Source of the DNA: Streptomyces noursei ATCC 11455
Lineage (GTDB): Bacteria; Actinomycetota; Actinomycetes; Streptomycetales; Streptomycetaceae
DNA: 64,000 nucleotides
Reading direction: 5' to 3'
Assembly: GCF_001704275.1 (NCBI RefSeq)
Contig: NZ_CP011533.1
Span: 4,898,001-4,962,000, forward strand
Shown: piece after piece, positions 16,629 to 26,512 of the stretch
Numbering within the stretch: the first letter of the stretch is position 1
Layout of the letters: each line of letters starts with the position of its first letter
The notes under the pieces: generated by a model
What the model saw: only the letters and a program-made list of their open reading frames with translations
Database searches by the model: none
What the model was told of the DNA's origin: nothing
Position numbers and translations under genes: made by a program

Positions 16629-17789
16629 GTGCGAAACGACTCGGATCAAGACCGGAGCGGCGCCGAGCCCGGCCGGCCGCCGCACTCTGCGCCCCTGCTC
16701 CCGATCGAGGCCCGCCGCGCCGCGGCGTGGTGCGCGGCCGGACTGCTGGTCGCGGCGGTGGTCGCCGTCGGCGTCTGGCTCTGCGTCGAGTTGAGTGCCG
16801 CGGTCACCCCCGTGCTGCTGGCCCTGCTCGGCAGTGCGCTGCTCGGTCCGGTGTACCGGCGACTGGTGGCGATGCGCCTCAACCGTTCGTTGGCGGCCGG
16901 GCTGACCTGCGCCCTTCTGATGGTTGTGGTCGGTGGCGCCGGATACGTCGTGGTCAGCGCGCTGGTCGACACCGGGGACCAGATCCTCGCCTCGCTCAAG
17001 GACGCGTCGGCGGATCTCACCAAACACTTCGGCGTGGCCGGGAATTCACTCAGCGATCTCGCCACCAACGCCAAGACGCTGGTCGGCAGGTTCGGCAGCA
17101 CCGCCGCCTCCGGGCTGCTGGCCGGCGTGAGCATCGTGGGTCAGTTCATCGCCGCCGCGGTGCTGGCCCTGCTGCTGACGTTCTTCTTCCTGCGCGACTC
17201 GGACAAGGCGGTCGGTGCGCTGCATGACTGGTCGCCGGGCAACTCGGGCCCTCAGCTGGAACGGATGGCCCGCCGCGGCTTCCAGTCCATCGAGGGCTTC
17301 ATGCGCGGCACCACCTTCATCGCGCTGATCGACGCCGTCTGCATCACCGTCGGCCTGCTGATCCTGGACGTTCCGGGTGCGCTCGGCCTGGGCGCGCTGG
17401 TCTTCGTCGGCGCCTACATCCCCTACCTCGGCGCGTTCATCTCCGGCGCCGTGGCGATCCTGGTGGCCTTCGCGGACCGGGGCGTCGTGATCGCGCTCTG
17501 GGCGCTCGGCGTGGTCCTCGCCGTCCAGGTGCTGGAGGGCCACGTCCTCCAGCCCATGATCCAGAGCCGTACGGTCCAGATGCATCCGGCGGTGGTCATG
17601 CTGGCGATCACCGCGGGCGCGAGCGTCGCCGGGATCCTCGGCATGCTGCTGTCCGTCCCGCTCACCGCGGCGATCTCCGGCGTCCTGCACGAACTGCGCA
17701 AGCACTACGCGGCGGGCTCGGGGACGGACTCCTCGTCGCCGGGCGACACCGCGCCGGGCGACTCCCCCGCCGCCCCGGCGTCCTCGTAG
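16629..17789 (+). CDS. AI-2E (PerM) family transporter
   Basis: 386 residues from a GTG at 16629 (VRNDSDQDRSG). The frame is open back to an ATG inside the parS at 16532, but that would make the parS coding, and homologues begin nearer the GTG, so the start is a judgement. The protein has about eight membrane helices, a long amphipathic region near residues 110-165, and the conserved family block with GALGLGALVFVGAYIPYLG and LQPMIQSRTVQMHP. Family members include AI-2 exporters and Na+/H+ antiporters; this one is not assignable. Its last 85 bp overlap the convergent phosphatase gene. Confidence 0.86.
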   Translation: MRNDSDQDRSGAEPGRPPHSAPLLPIEARRAAAWCAAGLLVAAVVAVGVWLCVELSAAVTPVLLALLGSALLGPVYRRLVAMRLNRSLAAGLTCALLMVVVGGAGYVVVSALVDTGDQILASLKDASADLTKHFGVAGNSLSDLATNAKTLVGRFGSTAASGLLAGVSIVGQFIAAAVLALLLTFFFLRDSDKAVGALHDWSPGNSGPQLERMARRGFQSIEGFMRGTTFIALIDAVCITVGLLILDVPGALGLGALVFVGAYIPYLGAFISGAVAILVAFADRGVVIALWALGVVLAVQVLEGHVLQPMIQSRTVQMHPAVVMLAITAGASVAGILGMLLSVPLTAAISGVLHELRKHYAAGSGTDSSSPGDTAPGDSPAAPASS

Positions 17790-19891
17790 AGCTCGAACCA
17801 CGTCGACTTGCCGTCCCCGCGCGGGTCCACTCCCCACGCCCCGGCCAGCAGTTCCAGCAGCACCAGGCCGCGCCCCGAGGACGCCAGCTCACCGGGCCGG
17901 CGGCGGTGCGGCAGTTCGTCGCTGCCGTCGGCGACCTCGACCCGGAGGCGCCGGGTACCGCGCTCGCCGGAGACCTCGGCGACCAGCAGCGCGTCCCCGT
18001 CGGTGTGCATCAGCACATTGGTGACGATCTCGGAGACCAGCAGGGCCGCGGAATCCACCTGGTCCGGGTCGCGCCAGTCGTGCAGCACATCGCGCATCTG
18101 GCGGCGCGCCGCGGCGATCCGCTCCGGCTCCGCCTGCGCGACGGAGAACACGGTGCGCCGCCCGGGCCGCTGCGCGAGCCGGTCCCCGGCGCCCACGCCG
18201 CAGCTGGCACCCTCGCGGGAGAGCAGCAGCAGGGCGATGTCGTCCTCGCGACGGTCCACCAGCGGACCGGTGGTGTGGTGCGACGACGGGCCGTGCACCG
18301 CCTGGACCAGGGCGTCGGCCAGCTGCTCCAGGCTCTCCGCACCGCCCTCGTCGGTCCCGGTCCCGTGCGTCTCGAAGACGTCGCGCAGCCGTCCCCAGCC
18401 GGTCTCCAGGTCGTGGCCGCCGGTCTCGATCAGTCCGTCGGTGCAGACCAGCATGGTCTCGCCGGGCTCCAGCACGATCCGGGTGGTGGGGTAGTCGCCG
18501 TCCGGGTCGATGCCCAGCGGCAGCCCGCCCGAGGTGGGCCGGATCATCACCGCGCCGTCGGCCATCCGGATCGCCGGGTCCGGGTGGCCGGCCCGCGCCA
18601 CGTCGAGCAATCCGGTGGCCGGGTCGACCTCTATGTACAGGCAGGTCGCGAAGCGCTGGTCCTCGCCGTGGCCGCGGAACTCGGTCTCGTTGATCCCGGC
18701 GAGGAAGCGGGAGGCGCGGGAGAGCACCGCGTCGGGGTGATGCCCCTCGGAGGCATAGGCGCGCAGCGCGATCCGCAGCTGCCCCATCAGGCCCGCGGCC
18801 CGTACGTCATGGCCCTGGACGTCCCCGATGACCAGCGCGATCCGCCCGGACGGCAGCGGGATCATGTCGTACCAGTCGCCGCCGACCTCCAGTCCGCCGC
18901 CGGTCGGCACATAGCGGGCCGCGACCGTCATCCCGGGGATGTCCGGCTGCACCGTCGGCATCATGCTCCGCTGCAGCCCCACCGCCAGCTCGTGCTGCGA
19001 CTCCTGCACACCGGCCCTGGCCAGTGCCTGGGCCAGCATCCGGGCGACGGTGGTCAGCACCGAGCGCTCGTCCGGGGTGAAGCCGACCGGCTGGGCGAAC
19101 CCGGCCATCCAGGCGCCGATCGTCCGGCCCGCGTTCACCAGCGGCAGATACGCCCAGGACGTGCGGTCGAGAGCGGCGGCCAGGGGCCAGGTGGCGGGGT
19201 AGCGGCGCTGGTAGTCCTCCGGGGTGGGCAGGTAGATGGCCCGGCCGGTGCGCACCACCTCGGCGGCGGGGTGGTCGGTCTCCAGCATCATCTCGGAGAA
19301 GGGCAGCTCGTCGCCGGGGAGGTGCCCGTGGTGGCCGATCACCGAGAGTCGGTCGCCCTGGATGCCGAAGACCGCCAGGCCGTCCGGCATGAATCCGGGC
19401 ATGGAGAGTCCGGCCGCGACCCGCAGTACCTCGGCCGTGGACCGCGCCTCGGCCAGCGCTCGGCCCGCGTCCAGCAGGAACGCCTCGCGCGAGCGGTGCC
19501 AGTCGCCGGTGACCGGGGCCCGTGCCGCGGAGGTGCCGGGCTGCGGCTCGGGCACCTCCTGGAGGGTGCCGACCAGTTCGAAGTCGCCGTCGACGATCCG
19601 GGGCCGGGAGCGGGAGCGGACGATGCGCAGCACCCGCCCGCGCTCGTCCACGATGCGCAGCCGCGCCTCGGCGACCGTCCCCTCGGAGACCGCGAGCTGG
19701 ACGACGCCGTTGATCTCGGCGAAGTCGACGGGATGAAAACGGGAGCGCACGGCGGCCTCGGTGAGTTCGGCCGGCTCGGCGGGAAGCCCCAGCAGCCGGG
19801 CCGCTTCCGCGTCGAGGGTCACTCGGCCGGATGCGTTGTCCCAGCGCCACAGGCCGGTCGCGATGGCGGCCAGGAGGTCCTTGGTGCGCAT
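17705..19891 (-). CDS. PAS-GAF-SpoIIE phosphatase with C-terminal anti-sigma-type HATPase
   Basis: 728 residues. Domains in order: PAS (~10-115), GAF (~150-315), PP2C-type SpoIIE phosphatase (~330-545) with the metal-binding GGDWYDMIPL and GDVQGHDVRAAG motifs, and an RsbW-like HATPase_c domain (~590-695) with the N-box ALLVSEIVTNVLMHT and the GRGLVLLELLAGAWG G-box. This combines the two opposite activities of partner-switching modules: dephosphorylation of an anti-sigma antagonist and a kinase/anti-sigma domain. Streptomyces carries many such hybrids, usually orphan. The signal sensed by PAS/GAF is unknown. The C-terminal tail is Ser/Pro/Gly-rich and overlaps the AI-2E gene by 85 bp tail to tail. 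Confidence 0.88.
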   Translation of the reverse strand: MRTKDLLAAIATGLWRWDNASGRVTLDAEAARLLGLPAEPAELTEAAVRSRFHPVDFAEINGVVQLAVSEGTVAEARLRIVDERGRVLRIVRSRSRPRIVDGDFELVGTLQEVPEPQPGTSAARAPVTGDWHRSREAFLLDAGRALAEARSTAEVLRVAAGLSMPGFMPDGLAVFGIQGDRLSVIGHHGHLPGDELPFSEMMLETDHPAAEVVRTGRAIYLPTPEDYQRRYPATWPLAAALDRTSWAYLPLVNAGRTIGAWMAGFAQPVGFTPDERSVLTTVARMLAQALARAGVQESQHELAVGLQRSMMPTVQPDIPGMTVAARYVPTGGGLEVGGDWYDMIPLPSGRIALVIGDVQGHDVRAAGLMGQLRIALRAYASEGHHPDAVLSRASRFLAGINETEFRGHGEDQRFATCLYIEVDPATGLLDVARAGHPDPAIRMADGAVMIRPTSGGLPLGIDPDGDYPTTRIVLEPGETMLVCTDGLIETGGHDLETGWGRLRDVFETHGTGTDEGGAESLEQLADALVQAVHGPSSHHTTGPLVDRREDDIALLLLSREGASCGVGAGDRLAQRPGRRTVFSVAQAEPERIAAARRQMRDVLHDWRDPDQVDSAALLVSEIVTNVLMHTDGDALLVAEVSGERGTRRLRVEVADGSDELPHRRRPGELASSGRGLVLLELLAGAWGVDPRGDGKSTWFELYEDAGAAGESPGAVSPGDEESVPEPAA

Positions 19892-20162
19892 TGCATCACT
19901 TTAGGGGGATTTGGCGAGGCCCGACCAGCGAGCCGGACGTGACCATCGTCGCAGCCCGGAGGCCCGGTTTCACGACGGGGGGACTCTGATGGGTATATGT
20001 CAACCAGCTCGCCGGAGCCGGGCGGTAACCTGGAGCGGTTATGCCACTCCTGGGGTGGTCTTTCGGGTGATCCACAAGGCGATCGATCGGGCACGCGAGC
20101 CTGCTATCTCCCCTTCCCGCCCGTCAGCTCCCCACCTCGACTCGCGACGACTTGGATGAGCG

Positions 20163-21950
20163 ATGCATCGGTACCGGTCCCATAACTGCGGCGAGCTCCG
20201 AGCCGCGGACGTCGACACCGACGTCCGTCTCAGCGGCTGGCTGCACAATCGACGTGACCTGGGCGGCATCCTCTTCATCGATCTGCGCGACCACTACGGT
20301 CTCGTGCAGCTCGTCGCCCGCCCCGGCACCCCGGCCAACGAGGTTCTCGGCTCGCTGACCAAGGAGACCGTCGTCCGCATCGACGGCAAGGTCAGCGCCC
20401 GTGGCACCGAGAACGTCAACCCCGACCTGCCGACCGGCGAGATCGAGATCGAGGTCGGCGAGGTCGAGGTGCTCGGCGCCGCCGAGCAGATCCCGTTCAC
20501 GATCAACGCCGAGGACGGTGTCAACGAGGAGAAGCGCCTCGAATACCGCTTCCTCGACCTGCGCCGCGAGCGCATGCACCGCAACATCATGCTGCGCACG
20601 GCCGTGATCTCCGCGATCCGGCACAAGATGGTGGCCCTCGGCTTCAACGAGATGGCGACCCCGATCCTGTCCGCGACCTCCCCCGAGGGCGCCCGCGACT
20701 TCCTGGTCCCCTCCCGTCTGCACGCCGGCAGGTTCTACGCGCTGCCGCAGGCACCGCAGCAGTTCAAGCAGCTGCTGATGATCGCCGGCTTCGACCGCTA
20801 CTTCCAGATCGCGCCCTGCTTCCGCGACGAGGACGCCCGCGCGGACCGCTCGCCGGGCGAGTTCTACCAGCTCGACGTCGAGATGAGCTTCGTCGAGCAG
20901 GAGGACGTCTTCCAGCCGATCGAGCAGCTGATGACCGAGCTCTTCACCGAGTTCGGCAACGGCCGCACGGTCACCTCGCCCTTCCCGCGCATCCCGTTCC
21001 GCGAGGCGATGCTCAAGTACGGCTCCGACAAGCCGGACCTGCGCGCCGAGCTGGAGCTGGTGGACGTCTCCGACGTCTTCGCGAACTCCGGCTTCAAGGC
21101 GTTCGCCGGCAAGCACGTCCGCGCCCTGGCCGTGCCGGACACCGCCGACCAGCCGCGGAAGTTCTTCGACCAGCTGGGCGACTTCGCCGTCGCGCAGGGC
21201 GCCAAGGGCCTGGCGTGGGTCCGGGTCGGCGAGGACAACGCGCTCGCCGGCCCGATCGCCAAGTTCCTCACCGACGACGATGTCAAGGCGCTGGTCACGG
21301 CCCTCGACCTGAAGCCCGGTCACGCCGTCTTCTTCGGCGCCGGTGACTTCGACGAGGTCTCCAAGATCATGGGTGCGGTGCGCGTCGAGGCCGCCAAGCG
21401 CGCCGGGCACTTCGTGGAGAACGAGTTCCGCTTCTGCTGGATCGTCGACTTCCCGATGTTCGAGCGCGACGCCGACACCGGCAAGATCGAGTTCTCCCAC
21501 AACCCGTTCTCCATGCCGCAGGGCGGCCTGGAGGCGCTGGAGACCAAGGACCCGCTGGACATCCTCGCCTGGCAGTACGACATCGTCTGCAACGGCACCG
21601 AGCTGTCCTCCGGCGCGATCCGGAACCACGAGCCGGACGTCATGTACAAGGCGTTCGCGATCGCCGGTTACGACAAGGAGACCGTGGAGGCCGAGTTCGG
21701 CGGCATGCTCCGCGCCTTCAAGTTCGGCGCCCCGCCGCACGGTGGCATCGCCCCCGGCGTCGACCGGATCGTCATGCTGCTCGCCGACGAGCCCAACATC
21801 CGCGAGACCATCGCCTTCCCGCTCAACGGCAACGCGCAGGACCTCCTGATGGGCGCCCCGTCCGAGGTCGACGAGGCCCGCCTCAAGGAGCTGCACCTGA
21901 GCATCCGCACCGGCCCGGCGAAGCCGACGCCGTACAAGCCGACCAAGTAG
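20163..21950 (+). CDS. aspS: aspartyl-tRNA synthetase
   Basis: 595 residues, the size of bacterial AspRS with the GAD insertion domain. N-terminal OB-fold anticodon-binding domain ([21 protein letters not shown]), class II motif 2 ([19 protein letters not shown]) and motif 3 ([13 protein letters not shown]) are intact. It charges tRNA-Asp in the cytoplasm. In actinobacteria this enzyme often also makes Asp-tRNA-Asn for the GatCAB route; I cannot tell discrimination from the sequence. The upstream gap of about 270 bp holds the promoter and no T-box that I can recognise. A strong terminator follows at 21961-21996. Confidence 0.96.
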   Translation: MHRYRSHNCGELRAADVDTDVRLSGWLHNRRDLGGILFIDLRDHYGLVQLVARPGTPANEVLGSLTKETVVRIDGKVSARGTENVNPDLPTGEIEIEVGEVEVLGAAEQIPFTINAEDGVNEEKRLEYRFLDLRRERMHRNIMLRTAVISAIRHKMVALGFNEMATPILSATSPEGARDFLVPSRLHAGRFYALPQAPQQFKQLLMIAGFDRYFQIAPCFRDEDARADRSPGEFYQLDVEMSFVEQEDVFQPIEQLMTELFTEFGNGRTVTSPFPRIPFREAMLKYGSDKPDLRAELELVDVSDVFANSGFKAFAGKHVRALAVPDTADQPRKFFDQLGDFAVAQGAKGLAWVRVGEDNALAGPIAKFLTDDDVKALVTALDLKPGHAVFFGAGDFDEVSKIMGAVRVEAAKRAGHFVENEFRFCWIVDFPMFERDADTGKIEFSHNPFSMPQGGLEALETKDPLDILAWQYDIVCNGTELSSGAIRNHEPDVMYKAFAIAGYDKETVEAEFGGMLRAFKFGAPPHGGIAPGVDRIVMLLADEPNIRETIAFPLNGNAQDLLMGAPSEVDEARLKELHLSIRTGPAKPTPYKPTK

Positions 21951-21960
21951 GACGGCGGAC

Positions 21961-21996
21961 AGGGGCCCGGGACCGCGGTGGTGGTCCCGGGCCCCT
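21961..21996 (+). terminator. aspS terminator
   Basis: Perfect 14-bp stem AGGGGCCCGGGACC (21961-21974) with 21983-21996 and an 8-base loop, starting 10 bp after the aspS stop codon. Confidence 0.87.
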
Positions 21997-22038
21997 GCGC
22001 ATTCCCCGGGGGAAGACCGCCGCCGCGGGTCCCCTACG

Positions 22039-22076
22039 AGGGACGCCCCCGGACCGAACGGTCCAGGGGCGTCCCT
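22039..22076. terminator. metG terminator (bidirectional hairpin)
   Basis: An 11-bp stem AGGGACGCCCC plus a 5-bp GGACC stem with one mismatch between them and a 4-base loop, 30 bp beyond the metG stop. It can serve both convergent genes. Confidence 0.82.
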
Positions 22077-22105
22077 TCTGCGTTGTCAGCTCCGCGCGTC
22101 GGGCG

Positions 22106-23821
22106 TCAGCCCTCGTCGCCGCCGAACCGCTCCCGGTAGGTCTCCAGGTCATCCTCGGTGATCTTCGCGAAGAGCACCGGCGGCACCGTGAACGGCGTCC
22201 CGGCGGGCACGAACGCCAGCGCCTTGGCCTCGTCCTGCGACACCCACGCGGCCGTGTCGCCCTCCAGCGCGAACGCGCCCCGCATGGCCTTCGCCGACGC
22301 CGGGATGAACGGCTCGGAGACCACCGAGTAGAGGTGGATCAGGTTCATGGCGGTCCGCAGCGTCAGCGCCGCCGCGTCCTTGTCCGTCTTGATCTCCAGC
22401 CACGGGGCCTTTTCCTCCAGGTAGGAGTTGCCCGCGCTCCACAGGGCGCGCAGCGCGGCCGACGCCTTGCGGAACTGGAGCGCCTCCATGTGGCCCTCGT
22501 ACTCGGCGAGCAGCCCGGCGATCTCCTCGCCCAGCTTCTGCTCGGCGGCCCCGGCCTCGGCACCCGCCGGCACCTCGTCGCCGAACCGCTTCCGCGAGAA
22601 CGACAGCACCCGGTTGACGAAGTTGCCGAGGGTGTCGGCCAGGTCCTTGTTGACCGAGGACGAGAACAGCTCCCAGGTGAAGGACGTGTCGTCGGACTCC
22701 GGGGCGTGCGCCATCAGGAAGTAGCGCCAGTAGTCGGCCGGCAGCAGCTCCAGCGCCGCATCGGTGAAGATGCCGCGCTTCTGCGACGTGGAGAACTTCC
22801 CGCCGTAGTAGTTGAGCCAGTTGAACGCCTTGAGGAAGTCGACCCGCTTCCACGGCTCGCGGGTGCCCAGCTGCGTCGCCGGGAACATCACGCTGTGGAA
22901 CGGCACGTTGTCCTTGGCCATGAACTCCGTGTAGCGGACGTCGTCGGCCTCGTACCACCACGACTTCCAGTCGCGCTCCTCCGGCGCCTGGTCCGCCCAC
23001 TCCTTCGTCGAGCCGATGTACTCGATCGGGGCGTCGAACCAGACGTAGAAGACCTTGCCCTCGGCGGCCAGCTCCGGCCACACGTCGGCCGGCACCGGCA
23101 CGCCCCAGTCCAGGTCGCGGGTGATCGCCCGGTCCTGGAGGCCCTCGGTCAGCCACTTGTGGGCGATGGACGACGCCAGGGTCGGCCATTCCTTGCTGCC
23201 GTTGCCGGCCAGCCAGCCCTCGACCTCGTGCTGGAGCTTCGACTGGAGCAGGAAGAGGTGCTTGGTCTCGCGCACCTCCAGGTCACCGCTGCCGCTGATC
23301 GCCGAGCGGGCGTCGATCAGGTCCGTCGGGTCCAGGACGCGGGTGCAGTTCTCGCACTGGTCGCCGCGCGCCTTGTCGTAGCCGCAGTGCGGGCAGGTGC
23401 CGACGATGTAGCGGTCGGGCAGGAAGCGGCCGTCGGCGTTCGAGTAGACCTGGCGGATGGCCCGCTCTTCGATGAAGCCGTTCTCGTGCAGCTTGCGCGC
23501 GAAGTGCTGGGTCAGCTCGACGTTCTCCTGCGAGGAGCTCCGGCCGAAGTGGTCGAACTCCAACCCGAAGCCGTCGTAGATCGCCTTCTGCTTGTGGTGC
23601 TGCTCGGTGCAGAACTCGGCGACGGACTGCCCCGCGTCCTTCGCCGCCAGCTCGGCGGGCGTGCCGTGCTCGTCGGTCGCGCAGATGTAGAGGACGTCGT
23701 GACCGCGCTGCCGCAGGTACCGGGAGTAGACATCGGCCGGGAGCATGGACCCCACCATGTTGCCCAGGTGCTTGATCCCGTTGATGTACGGAAGGGCGCT
23801 GGTGATGAGGTGTCGAGCCAT
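22106..23821 (-). CDS. metG: methionyl-tRNA synthetase
   Basis: 571 residues. Class I features: N-terminal [11 protein letters not shown], where HLGN replaces HIGH, and [11 protein letters not shown] as the KMSKS loop variant. A zinc knuckle region has CPHC and CENC cysteine pairs around residues 145-165. The length, without a C-terminal EMAP-like domain, fits the short actinobacterial form. It charges initiator and elongator tRNA-Met. It is convergent with aspS and separated from it by two strong terminators, so the two synthetase genes are not co-transcribed. Confidence 0.96.
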   Translation of the reverse strand: MARHLITSALPYINGIKHLGNMVGSMLPADVYSRYLRQRGHDVLYICATDEHGTPAELAAKDAGQSVAEFCTEQHHKQKAIYDGFGLEFDHFGRSSSQENVELTQHFARKLHENGFIEERAIRQVYSNADGRFLPDRYIVGTCPHCGYDKARGDQCENCTRVLDPTDLIDARSAISGSGDLEVRETKHLFLLQSKLQHEVEGWLAGNGSKEWPTLASSIAHKWLTEGLQDRAITRDLDWGVPVPADVWPELAAEGKVFYVWFDAPIEYIGSTKEWADQAPEERDWKSWWYEADDVRYTEFMAKDNVPFHSVMFPATQLGTREPWKRVDFLKAFNWLNYYGGKFSTSQKRGIFTDAALELLPADYWRYFLMAHAPESDDTSFTWELFSSSVNKDLADTLGNFVNRVLSFSRKRFGDEVPAGAEAGAAEQKLGEEIAGLLAEYEGHMEALQFRKASAALRALWSAGNSYLEEKAPWLEIKTDKDAAALTLRTAMNLIHLYSVVSEPFIPASAKAMRGAFALEGDTAAWVSQDEAKALAFVPAGTPFTVPPVLFAKITEDDLETYRERFGGDEG

Positions 23822-24029
23822 TGCCGGCTGCTCCCAAGTCGCTACGGTGAGTGATGAATTGCTTTACGCAACGTCAATATCGTACTGGACGGGGTAGGGG
23901 TCCCCGCTCGAGCATTTTCGGGCCCGGAAGGGGGCCGCGAGCGGTGACTCGCCCGCTCGTTCCCCGGGAAACGGGCCCCGTGTCCCTCTCCGTCCATCAT
24001 CACGCACACGGCCTGCGCCCTTCTGCCCT

Positions 24030-24043
24030 GTTTCACGTGAAAC
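24030..24043. other. parS: parS site (ParB binding)
   Basis: Perfect GTTTCACGTGAAAC (extended by two pairs to 18 bp) in the gap between metG and the VWA gene, directly next to the terminator palindrome of the latter. Confidence 0.93.
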
Positions 24044-24044
24044 A

Positions 24045-24078
24045 GCCGCGGCCGGACCCGATCGGGTCCGGCCGCGGC
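24045..24078 (-). terminator. terminator of the VWA gene
   Basis: A 34-bp perfect palindrome with arms GCCGCGGCCGGACCCGA (24045-24061) and its complement (24062-24078), 25 bp after the stop codon of the minus-strand gene. Confidence 0.85.
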
Positions 24079-24102
24079 CTGAGAGGCGGGAGATGCCGTG
24101 GG

Positions 24103-25758
24103 TCAGCTGTCCTTGAGGACCTTGGCGGTGCGGGCCTCGGTCAGCCACTCGGGGAACTCGACCATCAGCTGCTGGTAGAGCTCGTCGTGGGAGAGGCCGC
24201 GGGGGTCGCGGCCGGCGTGGAAGAAGCCGGCGTTGTCGACGACGCGCTTCTCCGGGACGGTCAGGTCGTCGAGCTTGCGGAGGAAGTCGAAGCCCTTGGC
24301 CTCCGGGTCACCGAACCCGATGAACTGCCAGAAGATGGGGAGCCCGGCCGCCTCGCACAGGGCCCGCTCGGCCGCGGGCTTGGACGTCGGTGCGCCGTCG
24401 GTCTGGAAGATGACGAACGCGGGGTGGGCGGAACCCGACTTCTTGTAGTGCTCGACGACGGCCTCGATGGCCCAGTGGTAGTTCGTCCGGCCCATATGGC
24501 CGAGGCCGGAGTGCAGCTCCTCGATCCGGCCCTCGTAGGTGGTGAGGTCCAGGTCGGCGGTGCCGTCCACGTCGGTGGAGAAGAAGACGACCGGGACGGT
24601 GGCCTTGTCGTCGAAGTGCGCGGAGAGGCTGAGGGCCTGCTCGGCGAGGTGCTGGACGGTGCCGTCCTTGTAGTAGTTGCGCATCGAGCCGGAGCGGTCG
24701 AGAACCAGGTAGACCGTGGCGCGCTGCTGGGTGAGCTGGTGCTTCTCCAGCGTGGCCCGTGCCGCGTCGTAGAGCGGGAGGAGGGCGGGGGCGACCGCCG
24801 CGACCGGGTGGGGTGCGTCGGTGGCGGGGGCCTGCTTCGCGGTCTCAGCGGGCGCGGTGACCTCGGCGGACTCCGTGACCTCGACGGGCGCTGTGACCTC
24901 GGCGGCCGGGGCCGGCTCGGGGGTCGGCTCGTCGGCGGTTTCGGTGGCTGCCGGCGCCGGAGCGTCGGCGACCTCGGGCGTCGCTTCTGCCTCGGCCGTC
25001 TCGGTCTCTTCGTGGGCCTGCTCCACCGGGGCCTGGGCCGGTGCGTCCTCCGTGTCGGAGGGCCGGTCCGCCGCTGGGGCTTCTTCCTTTTCCTTCGCCT
25101 GCGGCGGCTGTGCGTCCGGCGCCGGCTCGGTCGCCTCCTCCCTCGCGGTGGGTGCGGCGGCGGTCGCCGGGGTGTCGAACGCCCGGCTGACCAGGTCGGC
25201 GGCGCTGTCGGCGGCGGCCGGAGCGGTGGTGGCCGGAGCGTCGTCGGCGACGGCGTCGGACCCCGACCCGCGCTCGTCCTTCGCCGCGGGCTCTTCCACG
25301 AGCTCCTTGGCGGTGGCCGCTTCCTCGCGCGGGGCCTCGGGCGTCCCCGTGCCCTGGTCCGCGACCGCCTCCGTGCCCTCGTCGGTCTCCTTGCCGGCGG
25401 CCTGGGGCTGGGGTGCCTCGGTCGTCGGCTTCGTGGCCTCGGGGGCGGGCGCCGGCTCGTCCCGCACGGGGGCCTCTTCCTTCGCCGCGGGCTCCGGTGT
25501 GCGCTCAACCGGTCGGCTCTGGGCGGGCAGTGAGGCGGTGACCGGCGCCGGCGCGGGCGCTGGCTCGGCGGGCGCCGTGCGGGCAGCCGGGACCTCGACC
25601 TCGGGAGTCGCGGCGGCCGGAGCCGGGGTGGATTCCTCGCGGGCCTCCGGGATGGTTGCCGATTCCGGCTTGTCGGTGCTGTCCCGGGCCGCGCCGGATC
25701 CGTCGCGGGTCGCCTTGGAGCGACCAAAGGCGTTGCGCAGCAGACTCCGAATGCCCAT
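24103..25758 (-). CDS. TerF-like von Willebrand factor A protein with long disordered region
   Basis: 551 residues from the ATG at 25758 (MGIRSLLRNAFGRSK). Residues ~20-320 are a low-complexity Ala/Pro/Glu/Thr region. The last ~205 residues are a VWA domain of the type found at the TerF C terminus: the MIDAS is DRSGS (Asp354, Ser356, Ser358), with Thr425 in MGRTNYHW and Asp454 in FQTDGAP, so metal binding should be intact. Ter VWA proteins work with TerD/TerB calcium-binding proteins at the membrane. TerD and TerB genes are present here but 32 kb away. The gene is monocistronic. Confidence 0.84.
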   Translation of the reverse strand: MGIRSLLRNAFGRSKATRDGSGAARDSTDKPESATIPEAREESTPAPAAATPEVEVPAARTAPAEPAPAPAPVTASLPAQSRPVERTPEPAAKEEAPVRDEPAPAPEATKPTTEAPQPQAAGKETDEGTEAVADQGTGTPEAPREEAATAKELVEEPAAKDERGSGSDAVADDAPATTAPAAADSAADLVSRAFDTPATAAAPTAREEATEPAPDAQPPQAKEKEEAPAADRPSDTEDAPAQAPVEQAHEETETAEAEATPEVADAPAPAATETADEPTPEPAPAAEVTAPVEVTESAEVTAPAETAKQAPATDAPHPVAAVAPALLPLYDAARATLEKHQLTQQRATVYLVLDRSGSMRNYYKDGTVQHLAEQALSLSAHFDDKATVPVVFFSTDVDGTADLDLTTYEGRIEELHSGLGHMGRTNYHWAIEAVVEHYKKSGSAHPAFVIFQTDGAPTSKPAAERALCEAAGLPIFWQFIGFGDPEAKGFDFLRKLDDLTVPEKRVVDNAGFFHAGRDPRGLSHDELYQQLMVEFPEWLTEARTAKVLKDS

Positions 25759-26512
25759 CGGCTGACCTCTCTTGCGTGTGGTGGGTGCGGCGAATGTCCG
25801 TGAAGCACGGACATGTCCCTGACCAGGACGGATACGTAAGGGTAGCGGCCTGCACCGGCTTGATCGTGGGAACCCGCGCCTCGCATGGTGGGCCATACGG
25901 GGGTGTTGGGCGGGGATGCGGTTTCGGCCAGCGCGTCGCCGGTCCGGAAAACGCACGCAGGGCGAGGGATATTGTGCACGCATCCTTTGCGGAAAAGCTC
26001 CGATTGATCATTAAAAAGAGACGACGTGACCGTTTGCAGGGCGGGTCTTGATCCCCCGCATGGTGCGGAAGTGGCGTATGGCGTGCCCAATGTGACGGAT
26101 AGCGAAATTGTCGGGGATGTCGACGCGGGGTGCTGCTGCGGCCCGAAGCGCGACGAGACAACTGGCTTGGGGTTCGGGTCAGTTCGGGACGGGGTGCGGG
26201 AGACGGTTCGGTCCGCGGTGATCTCGGCGCTGAAGAGGGTGTCTTGTCGCCAGGTGTTCACCGGTATGTCGTTTCACGTGAAACATGCACGTGGTTCCGT
26301 CGGTTGTGATGGACCTCCCGGCCCCGCCCACGCACATCACGTGGGGGAAACGAACAGGCAAGAGCTCGGTAAGAAGTGAGTCGTGCAGGTATCCGATTCC
26401 CGGATGCGCCCGTCTTCTCCGGTGACCATTGTCCTGAGCCGCCCGTTGTGCCTCGGGGGGCGGCCGGTGAGAAGGCAAGAACCCTTTCGAGGGTGACGGG
26501 AGATGTGGGCGC
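25759..26512. other. 754-bp intergenic region
   Basis: No convincing gene; open frames here have no coding signature or family match. It contains an AT-richer stretch around 25965-26035 (including TTGATCATTAAAAAG), one parS at 26271, and the divergent promoters of the VWA gene (left) and the esterase (right). It may hide a small RNA, but I see no specific structure. Confidence 0.5.
26271..26284. other. parS: parS site (ParB binding)
   Basis: Perfect GTTTCACGTGAAAC in the long intergenic region about 230 bp upstream of the esterase gene. Confidence 0.93.

Noticed and set aside
19967..19980. Possible further parS (GTTTCACGACGGGG)
   Set aside because: Only the left half matches; the right half has several mismatches and would not be expected to bind ParB. 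It may be a decayed site, but I do not count it.
26026..26379. 117-codon open frame in the long intergenic region
   Set aside because: No ribosome site at its start, Cys/Gly clusters without a domain, reads through parS, and no typical Streptomyces codon pattern.
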